DNA of 64,000 nucleotides from Chloranthus sessilifolius (Eukaryota; Streptophyta; Magnoliopsida; Chloranthales; Chloranthaceae), in NCBI GenBank assembly GCA_021018995.1, contig CM037585.1, positions 86,032,646 through 86,096,645 on the forward strand, in the 5' to 3' direction. The translations under genes were made by a program, and so were the position numbers. Of this stretch, positions 44,576 through 56,980 are shown piece after piece; within the stretch, counting starts at the first letter, position 1; every line of letters begins with the position of its first letter. Under the pieces are notes generated by a model, which saw only the letters and a list, made by a program, of their open reading frames with translations, did not search any database and was not told the DNA's origin.

Positions 44576-45112
44576 AATCGGCGAAATTTTGGTTAATTCC
44601 GATTAGAGATTTTTGTTTTTATATACCAATCGATTGAGAATAACCCCTCAATCGATTGACTCTATTTTGTGTGTGTGTTTGCTTGTCAGTCAATCGATTG
44701 AGCCTTGTTCTCAATCGATTGACTGTGTCTTTTTAGCAATAATTGTGTCTCAATCTATTGACACAACTCTGTCAATAGATTGAAAGCTGAAAATAGAAAA
44801 AAAGAGAAAAAAAATTAAAAAAAAAAAAAAAAAAATCAAAAACAAATTTCTTTCCTTAATTCTTCTCTCTTAGATTAGATTTTGCAATCTTCTTTTAGGA
44901 AGTTTAGGTTTTTAGAAGTTCTTAGTTTAGTAGGATTTTTTTATTTTTTTTATTTTTATTTTTTTTTATTTTCCTCTTTTAGATTTTATAGGATTTTCTA
45001 AAAATAGTTTTTAGGAAGTTTATATTTTTATTTTTTATTCTTTTAGGAAGTTTTTATTTTAGGAAGTTTATATTTTTATTTTTTATTCTTTTAGGAAGTT
45101 TATATTTTAGGA

Positions 45113-45154
<42 letters not shown>

Positions 45155-46045
45155 TTTTATTCTTTTAGGAAGTTGTTATTTTAGGAAGTTTATATTTTTA
45201 GGAAGGTTTATATTCTTGTTTAGAAGTTTTTTTTTTAGGAAAGATTTTATATTCTTAGTTTATATTCTTAGTTTAGAAGTTTTTCTTTTAGGAAAGTTTT
45301 AGAAAAAAAAAAAAAAAAATTAAATTAAATTAAAAAAAAAATTTCTGATTGTTTTTCTTTCCTCTTTCTCCTTACTTTGGTCACTGTGCACTTTTCTCTC
45401 AATCGATTGACCAGTCTATGTCAATCGATTGACACTGGATTTTTTACTTTTGTGAAGTTCTTGCCTTCTCTCAATGATTGAGCAGCCCTCAATAGATTGG
45501 AGCAAAGTCATTAGTGTGTAGTTCTGTGTGCTTTGTGACCCTTGAACCTCAATCTATTGAGAGTAGCTCCTCAATAGATTGACTGACAAACTTTTTGTGT
45601 GCTCTCTACTCTTTGTTCAATCGATTGACATTCCTATGTCAATCAATTGACACAACTCTTGTGTGCTTTAATCTTGGAACCTCAATCGATTGAGAGCAGC
45701 CTCTCAATCGATTGACTGACAAAGTCTTGGTGTGAAATTCTGTGTGTTTTTTTTTACTCTTGGAACCTCAATCGATTGAGAGCAGCCCCTCAATCGATTG
45801 ACTGATAAAGTCATTTTTATGCAAATTTGTGTGCTTCTGTCAATCTATTGAGACCACTGTCTCAATCGATTGAGATTGTGTGTGGATTTATTTTGGATTC
45901 TTCAAACCCTTGATTGTGAGTGTGGTGTATGAACTTTACTGCTCTCATCACCCACACTTACTACCGTTTAATCCGGAGATCGAGCGATCTTTTGCAGACA
46001 ATCGTAGAATCCAATGGAATCGGAATCATCATCATCATCGATACC
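44576..46045 (+). other. Leader of element 2 with paired dyad repeats
   Basis: About 20 copies of TCAATCGATTGA and variants (TCAATCTATTGA, TCAATAGATTGA) in two clusters (44625-44790; 45400-45870). Most occur as pairs separated by 8-12 bases. Between the clusters lie A/T homopolymers, TTTAGGAAGTTTATA repeats and a (TA)n run (45118-45151). No open frame until gag. Confidence 0.85.
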
Positions 46046-48225
46046 ATGGCTGATCAAGAGCAAGAAATGAATGGAAACAACAACCAGAATGGCAACAATG
46101 CAAATAATGGACATAATGGGAACAATAATTACTATGAGGGACCTAGAACACTTGAATATTATAATGATCCTGGTTTTTACGAGGATCAGGAATGCATCAT
46201 GCATGCTCCCATCCCAGGGAACCACTATGAATTCAAATCTGCGATGATTCATATGCTACCAATTTTCCATGGTTTGGCAAATGAAAATCCACACGTTCAT
46301 TTAAATGAATTCACTGGGGTATGCAAAATGTTCAGAGTCCACAACGTTACTGACGAGATAGCGAAGCTCCGACTCTTTCCGTTCTCTTTACGAGATAAGG
46401 CAAAAACGTGGTTCTATTCCTTAGAACCACAATCTATTCGGAGTTGGGCCGAGCTACATCGCGATTCCTCAAGAAGTACTTTCCCATGACGAAGGCCATT
46501 GAGTTGCCAAAGATTCAATTCTTTTCCCAACAACCTACAGAAACATTCCATGAATGTTGGGAACGTTTTAAGGAATTAATCAGAAGTTGCCCTAATCATC
46601 AAATTCCAAGGTGGCAACAAGTCCAAAGCTTTTACAATGGACTAATTCCTGAAGAAAGACGCATGGTTGATGCATCTTGTGGTGGATCTTGTGCCACAAA
46701 AGAAGCTGATGAATTGTGGGCATTGTTTGAGAAGTTGTATCAAACTTCGATACAAAGTGAGACACTGGGGCGAACCACTTTGGACTTAGCACCTAAATCT
46801 CATGTGTTGACCAAAGACGGATTGTATGAGGTCAACAATAATAACTCTGATCTATCAACCAAGGTTGATATGCTGTCCAAACAGATGAACATGTTGTTAG
46901 CTGCAACCAAGCAAGCTAAAGTTCCTGTCACCCCCACTGTATGCTCAATTTGTGAACACCCAGGTCATATGGCTAATGAGTGCCCAACTACCTTGACATT
47001 CCTTCCTGATGAATCTACTCTTCCAGAGCAGATAAATGTCACTCAATCTTATCAGCGGCAAGGTAGAAACGTGTACTCAAATACCTACAACCCAGAGTGG
47101 AAAAATCACCCCAACTTAGGATGGGGTGGATCAAACCAAACTGGTCAGGTCAACCAGCAATACCGAGCCAATCCTATGAGTGGACAACAAGCGGTTCCAC
47201 AAAATTTTCAGCAAAATTTCCGTCCACAACAGAATTTTCAGCAGAATTCTAATTTTCACCAGAATTCTAACTTTCAGCAGAATGCTCCATATTCTCATCC
47301 AAATTCTGATTTCCGGAAAAATCAGAATTTCAATCAGAATCCTAATCAATCTCATACAAGCACTTCAAAGGATTCTGATCTGGAAGAAAAGGTGATGCGC
47401 AGTATGCAATCTTTTCAACATATGATAATCGACCAAGTTAGTCAATTGACTAATCAACTGAGCCAACGAGCGGAAGGTAGGCTTCCCAGCCAACCCGTCA
47501 ACAATCCTCGGGGTCAAACATCATCTAGTGAGGGACCATCCAACTATCAAGAATTAAAAGCTGTTACAGTGCTGAGAAGTGGACGTGAAGTTGATAATCA
47601 AGTGGAAATGCCTACAGAAGCAAGAGAATCAGCAGAAGAGGAAGAAGGAGAAGCAGAGCAAGAAGAAGCAAGAGAAATGGAAAAAGAGAAAGAGTCAAAA
47701 GAAAGAGAAGAAGAGAAAGAGTCCGAGAAAAGAACAGAGAAAGAGAAAAGGAAAGAGAAAGAGGAGGAGAAAAGAAGAGAGAAGGGTAAAGACAAAGTAA
47801 TGGAAGACGAGCCTCCTTCACTTGGCCAACAAGGGCATGAACAAGAATTAGAAATGGAATCCGCACCTTTTGTCCCAAAGGCACCATTTCCTCAATGCCT
47901 AACTCCTCCATCAAGAATGGGAAAGGGACCAACAAAAATGGAAGATATTTTCGAAACATTTAAGCAAGTAAAGATAAACCTTCCATTGCTTGAAACAATC
48001 AAGCAAGTGCCTGAGTATGCAAAGTTTTTTAAAGATTTATGCACTCGGAAGAGAAAGGCACGTAATCATGTTTCGAGGAAAGTGTTCTTGACTAATCAAG
48101 TTAGTTCCATATTGCAATTGGAAACCCCACAAAAACTAAAAGACCACAGAGTTCCTCTGCTCCATGTGTCATTGGTGGGCAACCATTGGGAAAGCGTTAT
48201 TGGATTTGGGAGCCTGTTAATTTAA
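46046..48225 (+). pseudogene. gag of element 2, one frameshift
   Basis: ATG at 46046 begins an Asn-rich N-terminus. The Athila gag core (PIFHGLANENPHVHLNEF, LRLFPFSLRDKAKTWFYS) runs to about 46465, where a frameshift moves it into the frame of 46408-48225 (KKYFPMTKAIEL, FHECWERFKELIRSCP, YNGLIPEERRMVDASCGG). Zinc knuckle CSICEHPGHMANEC (about 46951-46990), Gln/Asn-Phe repeats, and a very long Glu/Lys-rich charged tract (47630-47800) follow. The end shows the start of protease (GKALLDLG-like) in another frame. Apart from the shift the frame is long and open. Confidence 0.9.
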
Positions 48226-48762
48226 TCCCATATTCATTGTACGAAACTCGGATCGGGTGAATTGAGACCCACAACGGTACATCGCAATCGCGGATAGATC
48301 GGAAAAGACGAGGGCGTTATTGAGGATGTCTTGGTTGGAATAGATAAGTTTGTCTTTCCAGTGGATTTTGTTGTTTTGGACATGGAATCATCTGTTAAAT
48401 CAATTAATCAAGTCCCCATCATCCTTGGACGTCCGTTTCTCGCTACTGCCAACGCTTGCATAAATTGTCGAACAGGTGTCATGGACGTTTCTTTTGGAAA
48501 CATGAAGGTTCGATTGAATATTTTCCATACGATGAACCATTTCCCTGACGAGGATGAGGTCGATTGTTTTTACATCGATCGCATGGACAAAGTAATGGAT
48601 GAAGCATTACCATCAATGCTCATCAAAGAAGAAGTTGAAACGGCTTTGTTGGCCTTCTCTGAGAAAAAGGGATCTAAAAGGAGGCGATTAGAGAAAATTT
48701 GGTGTTCACCATGTCAAGATGCTAACGGTGTGCACGAGGTAGAATCACTACCGTTAAAGTAA
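48226..48762 (+). pseudogene. Protease remnant of element 2
   Basis: The segment VLVGIDKFVFPVDFVVLDM and VPIILGRPFLATANACI (48331-48550) matches the protease of element 1. The active-site part just upstream (about 48190-48230) is frameshifted. The stop at 48760-48762 is followed directly by the 3' noncoding region, so RT, RNase H and integrase are deleted between here and the usual 3' block (CTTCCTGGGAGGCAACCC, near 48889). Confidence 0.85.
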
Positions 48763-49961
48763 AGGTCAGGTCTTGACCCCATCAACCGAGCAGCCATCAA
48801 CTGTGAAATTGAAACAGTTGATCCAGGTATTTGATCCCGGTATTTGAGCAATGAAGAGGTCGAGCTGTCGACACTTAAACTCAGCGCTTCCTGGGAGGCA
48901 ACCCAGTGTGTTTTACTTATTTTTGTTTTTCTTTTTGTTTTTGTTAGTTCTAGAATTTAGTTTTTAGTTTAGTTTAGGTCGTTTTTACTTTCCAAATACA
49001 TATAGCCACATTACCTTCAATCTATTTTTGGTCATGTTCTAATTTGATGCATATATTCTCTGCACCTGATCTTTGTGTGAGGTACTTTTCAACAGGTTTG
49101 GGGGTGCCTACTTATTTCAAACAATGAGGACATTGTCATTCTTAGGTTTGGGGGTATGGTTATCTATCTTGTGTTATGTATTTAAAAAAAAATAATAAAT
49201 AATAAATAATAATAATAAATAAACAATTTTAACCATCATACATGATTTACTTTGCAGTAGTTTTCAAACTTTAGTTGATGATGCATGAGAATTTAATTTT
49301 GAGAATATTGATGGCATATTTTGATTACTTGTATCTAGGATAATGAAGCTTAATGTGATAATTTGTGGATGACTTTGAAATTCATGCTTAGAATTTGTGC
49401 ACTTATACCAAGCTAAGATTTAGAAATCGATGAATTATTTTAAACGTTGGATCGTAGGTTCTTAGTGGAGACTAAACCTGGTGAGCTTTAGAGCTAATTT
49501 CCCGTCATTGATGAGTGAATACATAAACTCGGAGTTTTCTTTGAATACGAATTATTTTGCATAATCTCATACATTTTATTTTTGGCTTGTGACTTTGCAT
49601 GAAATCAAATTCATATTATTGTGTTAGAACGTACTGTATATCTACTCAAGACAAATAGGCATGATTACCATCTTTTAAGGATATGATTGAAGGCCATCTT
49701 TGGCTCGTTTGTGCTTAAAATGTCCCACCTCATATAAATTTATCCTTCTAGTACCCCTTTGAGCCTATTGAAAAATTTACCTTTATACATTCTTTGATAA
49801 GCCACATTAACCTTTAACCCTTTACCATTTCTGAAAATTCAGCTTTACCCTTCTTATTTCTGAGACGTTGGGAACGAGGGATGAAAATGAGTGAAAAGAG
49901 AGTAAGTGGAGGGATACCGAGTTGTGGTGTTTACTGAGAGTGTATGGCAAAAATATAAAAG

Positions 49962-49998
<37 letters not shown>

Positions 49999-50982
49999 AG
50001 AAATTTGACAAAGAATGAAAAATGTGAGGTATCATTAAGAAAAGAAATTCAAAAGAAGAAGAAAGAGTGAGAAAAGAAAAATATTGAAAAAAAAAAAAAA
50101 ATGGTGAGAAATTAGAAAAGAAAAAGAAGAGCAATAGAAAGAAAAAGTTAGTACCTTTTCTGATTTCTCAGAAATTTTGAATCTAAATTCCCTTTCTTTC
50201 TTATCCTTTCCTGAGCCCCATTACAACCCTACAAAAGACCTTCATGATCTGATCTTGCATTGGTAACTGCCTTGTGGAGAGTAAATATGTGATACCTATG
50301 ACACTTGATATGACATGCTTAGGATATTCAAGTATCTGTTCTTATGAGATCTGTTTTTTTTTTCATTGATTACATCGTGTTTCATTTATCATGTGAGACC
50401 TTTTGATTTGTTTTGTATTGATCTCTCACATGTGCGAAAACTTACCCATCATCGGAGTGATTTTATTTCGAGAGTATACCTAAAGTGAGGATTGAGTTGA
50501 GACATGAGATCCGATGATTTTCCATTTGGACTAGTTCTAAGATGGATGAATCTTGGTTTTCGTATGCACACACTTCACGTTTAAGCATGAATGAATGAGT
50601 TATCTAACAATTTGAGCATTAGATTAATTTGAATGGATACTAGCATGATTGACATGACATTGGTATTTAAGATTGATGATTCACATGTTGAACCAATTAA
50701 TGATGTTTTTATTTTTGAATGGTATATATGTTATAAAAAAAATCATGTTTTGAAAACTCAATTTTGCCGATGGTTTGGAAGTTTGTGGGTAACTTCACTG
50801 TAAACCCTCAGGAGACACAACTCCTCCACTAGGGATCACCTAGGGGTTTAAAGGCTTGTTGCACATGCTAAGTGCAATCGTGTTCCCTACGAAAGTGGCA
50901 TTTAAATTTTAGGATGTTAGTTTTATTTTTATATTTATCATTCTCTTTGCTCGAGGACTAGCAAAGTGTAGGTTTGGGGGTG
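48763..50982 (+). other. 3' noncoding region of element 2
   Basis: 2.2 kb without a gene. It has the GGGAGGCAACCC block near 48893, GGTTTGGGGGT polypurine blocks (49096, 49145, 50971-50982, the last abutting the LTR as polypurine tract) and poly(A)/GA-rich runs at 49960-50130. Confidence 0.75.
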
Positions 50983-52546
50983 TGATCGGTGCTGAAATAT
51001 GACTATATTTCATACCTTAAATCCTACACTTAGCCGTTCGATGAAAGTATTTGATGGTTGTTGTGAGGTTTTGATGATAACAGGTGTTTCTGACCTTTGG
51101 ATCTTCCAAGTGTATAAAAGAAAGAAATTAAAGGCTACAAAAGAGCTATGGACAAAAAGGGTCCAAAGAAACGCTGAAACCGTGAAGGAATCAAACTCCA
51201 TCAAGAAGGGAAGATATTGAGGATGCCGTGAGGAACAAAGTGTAAATAAGCCTTCGCGCAGTTGGAAGAAATGGCCGTCGCGCGGTTCCCGCGCCACACA
51301 ATTCAACCTAGCGACTACAGCATTTCAACCTAGCGAAGACGGCTGTGCAGTCAACCTAGCGATGACTGATGAATAAAAGCAACCACGCGACAGTGAAAGT
51401 ATCCTTCTCCAATTCAACCACGCGAAGAGCACTATCCAACCCAGCGAGGAGAAATCTAACCTAGCGAAAGTCTGTGCATTTCAACCTCGGCGATCAAGTT
51501 AAGGGCATATTGAGATTTCCACCAAATAGGGCATCTACTTCCAACTAGTGTCAATCGATTGAGACATGAATTTCAATCGATTGAGACAAAAAAAACAAAA
51601 GTGTCTTAAAGGAGGTCAAATTCAAAGTTCAATCGATTGAGATCTAAGCCCCAATCGATTGAGATCTAAGCCTCAATCGATTGAGATCTAAGCCTCAATC
51701 GATTGAGGCAACTAGGGTTAGTTTGAATCGGCTATTATAAATAAGAGGCCCACGGCTTTGTAAAAGGGGGAGCTTTTTGGAATATAGAGTTTTAGTGGGT
51801 TATCTTCCTGAGAGCTTTTAGTTTTAATTTTAGTTTAGTTTTTAGTTTAGATTTTTTGTAAAGAGACTTGCTTAGAACATATTTTATTTTTAGTTTTCTC
51901 TTGGGAATGGACTTGAATGAAATTGAAGATCTTGCACCAAGGATGAGTGGCTAAAAGTCGAGATCGGGAAGATGCGATCCCCAGATAAGTACCCATATTT
52001 TATGTTTAATGCCATAGTATAATATTGTCATCATCAAATCGTTTTTCTCAAAGTTTGTGATTATGTTTATGTTGTTTTGATCTAAACATCATGAGATACG
52101 CTATGCTTTTAGCATGATTCATACCGCAATGTTAGGCTGAGTCATCGTTTTTAGATAGGGTATGCCGGGTTAATGATCATGCTTAATTACTAGTCATTTG
52201 ATCTTTTGGAATGATGGTGTGTTTGATGATTAATAAAACTGTGGGTTTAATAATAGAAAGGGATGCAAATCTGGGGTAGCATATTCCTTGATCTCGTTTT
52301 AAAATTTGTTCTTAAATTTCTCATTACAAAATTTTTAGATTAATTTATTTTCTTTCTTGCAATTAGAAAAGTGTTAATTTTTGGTAAAAAATTAAATCTG
52401 CCCCTTGGTACTTCCTCGGGGATATTTTCTAAATCTCTAGGAAGAATTGATTAAAATTTCAGATTTCCCTGTGGGTTCGACACCCTTGTTCTTGCCTTAC
52501 TAGAACAGATCTTGTACACTTGCAAGGGTTAATTTAAAATCGATCA
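50983..52546 (+). repeat. 3' LTR of element 2
   Basis: 1564 bases, nearly identical to the 5' LTR; differences are mostly 1-4 base indels and single substitutions (for example near 51179, 51221, 51487). Confidence 0.95.
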
Positions 52547-52860
52547 TCTACTCACTCATTTGTTACCCCTCGCTTCACCAAGAGGATGAAAGTTGACCCG
52601 AAGAGTTAGACTTTATTTTAACCGTGACAGTTCCTACTGGGAAAGCGGTTGATATCGAGAAGGGTTGCAACTCCGTGATCGTGAGGGTCATGAATGGAGA
52701 TGTCTTTGAGCTACCGATGAACCCAATTCTGTTAGACATGTAAGGATTCGACGTGATCCTTGGCATGGATTAGTTATCGACTCATTGTGCTACGGTAGAT
52801 TGTAAGAATAAGGTCGTCATCTTCAGACCCAATACAAGGAGATCGTTTAGATTCTGAGGA

Positions 52861-54602
52861 GAGAGGTCGACACACCTACCACTTATCTCGGCAGTCAGGG
52901 CCGAGCGATTGATCAGAAAAGGGTGTAGTGGATACTTGACATTTTTGAAGGAGCATAAGGAGGAGAAGAATGTGATCTCTGAGATAGCCATGGTGAGAGA
53001 CTTTGCCGATGTATTTCCGGAGGAGTTACCCGAATTGCCTCCAGAGAGAGAAATAGAATTCGCCATCGACTTAGCACCAGGAACGGAGCCTGTTTCTAAA
53101 GCACCATACAGAATGGCTCCTGCTGAGTTGAAGGAGTTGAAAGAACAGCTATAAGAGCTAATGGACAAGGGGTTTGTTAGACCGAGCGTGTCTCCATGGG
53201 GAGCACCGGTCTTGTTTGTAAAGAAGAAAGATGGGTCAATGCGTTTATGCATTGACTATCGCCAATTAAACAAACTTACATCAAGAATCGATACCCTTTG
53301 CCTAGGATAGATGATTTGTTTGATCAATTGCAAGGAGCAAAGTATTTCTCAAAGATCAATCTAAGATCGGGATACCATCAATTGAGAGTCAAGGCAGAGA
53401 ATATTCAGAAGACTGTATTCAGGACTCAATACGGACACTATGAGTTCCTAGTGATGCCGTTTGGGTTGACAAATGTCCTGACGTCATTCATGGATTTGAT
53501 GAATAGGGTGTTTAAACCACACCTAGACTCTTGTGTTGTAGTGTTTGTTGACGACATCCTGATTTATTCAAAATCAGAAGAAGAGCATGAGAAACACTTG
53601 AAAATAGCCCTACAGACTCTACGTGAACACCAGTTATATGCCAAGCTTTGGTTAGAAGAAGTTAGCTTTTTGGGACATGTCGTCTCAAAGCTTGGTGTCA
53701 CTGTAGATCCAGCAAAGATCGAAGCAGTAGTGAATTGGGAGCAACCAAAGATAGTGACCGACATTCGCAGTTTCCTTGGATTGGTGGGTTACTACCGACG
53801 TTTCGTTGAGAGTTTTTCAAAGATATCAGGACCACTCACGAGACTTACACGGAAAGATGCAAGGTTTGAATGGAGTGAGGCATGCGAGAAGAGTTTTCAA
53901 GAACTTAAGAAGAGACTCACTTCAGCTTCAGTGTTAGTTATACCTTTAGGCAGTGGAGGGTTTGTAGTGTATAGCGATGCTTCGTATACTGGTTTGGGCT
54001 GTGTGCTTAATCAGCACAAACAGGTGATAGCGTATGGGTCGAGACAGTTGAAAGAGCATGAAAAGAATTACCCGACACATGACCTAGAATTAGCAGTGGT
54101 TATTTTCGCACTCAAGATCTGGAGACATGACTTGTACGGTGAGACGTTTGAGATTTTCACCGATCAGAGCCTCAGATATCTGTTTACACAGAAGGAACTA
54201 AATATGAGGCAGCGCAGATGGATGGAGTTTCTCAAGGACTATGACTGTTCTATACAGTACCATCCAGGCAAGGCTAATGTAGTAGCCGATGCCTTGAGTC
54301 AGAAGAGTTCAGATCAATTGGCTAGTTTAATTTTGGGTATGCACAGATGGAAGTTGTTTAAGGATCTGGCACTGTATGATGTGAATATTGAGTCACAAGC
54401 TACAGGAGCCTTCTTGGCTAATATATCAGTGAGACCGATAATATTTGAGCACATCCATGAACTACAGATGAAAGACCCGGCGCTAACAAAAATTCGTCAA
54501 GATGTGACTGAAGGTATTACATCTGAGTTTTCAATCAAGGAGGATGGTTCCTTATTCTTCAAGGGTCGTCTCTGTATTCCGGACAATGCCGATTTACGAT
54601 GA
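52861..54602 (+). pseudogene. Chromovirus RT and RNase H
   Basis: RT blocks: PVSKAPYRMAP, a stop (53152-53154, expected Gln), [31 protein letters not shown], a one-base shift near 53275, [23 protein letters not shown] and active site [12 protein letters not shown]. RNase H blocks: [41 protein letters not shown] and [15 protein letters not shown] stop at 54600-54602 (expected Arg) separates it from integrase. The enzymes make cDNA from element RNA. Confidence 0.95.
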
Positions 54603-55866
54603 ACAATTTTGGATGAATCACACAAGTCAAGCTATGCTATCCACCCGAGAAGCACAAAGACGTATCAAGATTTGAAAAAGAATTACTGGTGGAGAGGCTT
54701 GAAACAAGATGTGGCAGAGTACGTATCGTGGTGTTTGACGTGTCAGCAAGTCAAGATCGATCATAGACATTCCGCAGGCTTATTGCAGCCTCTACCTATA
54801 CCGGAGTGGAAGTGGGAAGCAATCTCTATGGACTTCATCGTTGGACTACCGCGAACTGCAACGAAGTACAATGCTATTTGGGTAGTGGTCGATCGATTGA
54901 CCAAGTCAGCGCACTTCTTGCCTTACAACACGATGTATACGGCGGGAAAATTGGCAGAGCTTTATATGAAAGAGATTGTCCGTTTGCATGGGATTTCGAG
55001 TAGCATTGTTTCAGACCGTGACCCATTGTATACATCAAAGTTTTGGAAGAAATTTCAAGAAGGAATGGGAACGCGACTAGATTTTAGTATGACATTCCAT
55101 CCTCAAACTGATGGACAAACTGAGAGTGTCAATCAGATCATTGAGGACATGCTTAGGGCATGTATGTTAGAGTTACAAGGATCATGGGATCAGCATCTGC
55201 CCTTGATTGAGTTTGCATATAACAACAGTTTTCAGACGAGCATTGGGATGGCACCATATGAAGCACTTTACGGACGGCGATGTAGATCACCCATCAATTG
55301 GGAAGAAATGGGTGAGAAATTCATTTTGGGACTCGAAATACTTGAAGATAATGCCACCTATGTTTGGATGATAAGGGCAAAACTCAAAGCAGCTCAAAGC
55401 AGACAGAAAAGTTACGCCAATATTAAGAGGACGAGTGTAGACTTCAAAGTGGGTGAACACGTGTTTGTGAAAGTGTCACCTATAAAGGGGGTGATGAGGT
55501 TTGGAAAGAGAGGGAAGCTAAGTCCCCGCTACCTAGGACCTTTTGAAGTTTTGGGTCGAGTAGGGGAAGTTGCTTACCGCATTGGACTGCCACCGTTATT
55601 CGATTTAGTACACAATGTCTTCCATGTGTCTATGCTCAGAAAGTACCTTAATGACCCTGATCACGTGTTGAGCGGTCAATCATTTGAGATGCATGAGGAC
55701 ATGACGATGATCGAAGAGCCGGTGGAGATTTTGGATCGAAAGGAATAAGTGTTGCGAACAAAGATAATTCCATTAGTACTTGTTCGATGGAAACACCATC
55801 CGGCCGAGGAAGCTACATGGGAAAGAGAGGCCGATGTAAAAGAACAATATCGGCCTTGTTTCCAAT
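54603..55866 (+). pseudogene. Chromovirus integrase with chromodomain
   Basis: HHCC finger (HKSSYAIHPRS .. CLTCQQVK), catalytic residues in MDFIVGLP, VSDRDPLYTSKFW and TDGQTESVNQ, then the GPF/Y region KLSPRYLGPFEVLGRVG. After a TAA at 55746-55748 the frame continues with a chromodomain core VLVRWKHHPAEEATWERE (55770-55825), ending at 55866. Chromodomains steer insertion toward modified histones. Tekay/Del placement rests on the order and sequence style. Confidence 0.95.
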
Positions 55867-56100
55867 AACTTGAGAGTCAATTGTCCCGCAAGCATGTTGT
55901 GGATTTAAACCATGTGTTGTAATTTAATATAGATCTTATGATCAATTTATTTTAAAGGACAATATTATCCACATGGAGTCTCGAATACAGTGTTGGACAC
56001 GATATTGGAAATTCAACATGGCCATAATGATGTATTTTGTAGATCCCACGACCAATTGGTATCATGGTTTACCAAGAAGAATCAAATAGACATGAAAACT
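55867..56100 (+). other. Spacer after pol
   Basis: No gene seen between the chromodomain stop and the dyad array. Confidence 0.5.
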
Positions 56101-56104
56101 TTTA

Positions 56105-56705
56105 AATCTAGAAAAATCTGATCAAAATCGATTAATCGATTTTCAAATCGATTTGGAAATTCGATTAATCGATTTTGGTCGATTAGTCGACTGGCATGTG
56201 CCAATGACTGGAAATCTGATGAGGATTCAGGAAATGAAAGAAGGGAAATTTTGATTAATCGATGTTGGTTTCGATTAATCGATTTTGGATTTCGATTAGT
56301 CGATCTGGAGGTTCGATTAATCGAATAACTTAGGAATTTTTAAGGAATTTGAAGAATTTTATGTGATTTCGATTAATCGATTTGGAATTTCGATTAATCG
56401 AACTGGAAGTTCGACTAATCGAGTCACTTAATAAATTTGGAAAATTTTGAAGGTGCCCGCGATTTTCGATTAGTGGAAGTAATTTAGATTAATCAATTTT
56501 GGCTCCTTGGGTGTCGGTGGCTGCACGTGATGAAACTTCAAGAATAAAGTTTTTAACGGATCGATTTCCAATTAATCGAAATGGTTTGATTAGAATCGAT
56601 TTTGAGTTTAGACTAATTGATTAATCGATTTTTGAAATCTGATTAATCAGTTTATGCAACTTAACCTCTTCGATTAATCGACTTTGGAAATCGATTAATC
56701 GAACC
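56105..56705. repeat. CGATTAATCG dyad array upstream of the internal ORF
   Basis: About 25 copies of TCGATTAATCGA or variants over 600 bases, the same word as in this element's LTRs but outside them. Confidence 0.9.
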
Positions 56706-56711
56706 AGGGCC

Positions 56712-56723
56712 TATATATATAAA
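56712..56723 (+). promoter_or_regulatory. Internal TATA box of the chromovirus
   Basis: TATATATATAAA directly after the dyad array, about 270 bases before the ATG at 56981. A CT-rich 5'-UTR-like stretch and a donor CCTAAG|GTAAAC (56877/56878) and acceptor TTCTCCAAG (to 56979) follow, suggesting a spliced leader. Confidence 0.5.
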
Positions 56724-56980
56724 CCGAAGGGGTTTTTCACTTCATTTGAAATTTTGGGGTTTCGTGTATTGCGCGCCCTTGCTTCTCTTTCTTCCTTCAA
56801 CCATCCGAGCACCTAGGGTTGGCGATTTCAGATCGATTTCAGATCGAAATCGCATAGCATTGGATCGAAAACCTAAGGTAAACCCTAGTTTTATTTAATT
56901 TGAGTTATTAAACCCTAGATTTGAGTTATTTTCATAAATTCAAGCATATAAACCCTAGTTTGTTTAGATTTTCTCCAAGA

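Larger units (their letters stand above)
42982..52546 (+). mobile_element. Athila-like element 2, pol-less, young
   Basis: LTRs 42982-44551 and 50983-52546 with TGATCG..CGATCA ends, target duplication TCTAC (42977-42981; 52547-52551), tRNA-Asp primer site, long leader with dyad repeats, gag and a protease remnant. It has no reverse transcriptase, RNase H or integrase, so it must have moved with enzymes from another element. The LTRs look nearly identical, so the insertion is recent. Confidence 0.95.
42935..52860 (+). pseudogene. Chromovirus protease, split by an Athila-like insertion
   Basis: The first part (42943-42981) reads ARVLIDPGS with the catalytic Asp. The second part resumes after the insertion at 52547 with HSFVTPRFTKRM-like, GFDVILGMD and CATVDCKNK blocks. 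The insertion falls within a few codons after the DPGS active site, duplicating TCTAC. The downstream part also has stops in place of Tyr and Trp (near 52741 and 52771) and a frame change near 52600. Confidence 0.85.

Noticed and set aside
47598..47959. Minus-strand Ser/Phe/Leu-rich frames
   Set aside because: Shadow of the Glu/Lys-rich tract of gag on the plus strand.
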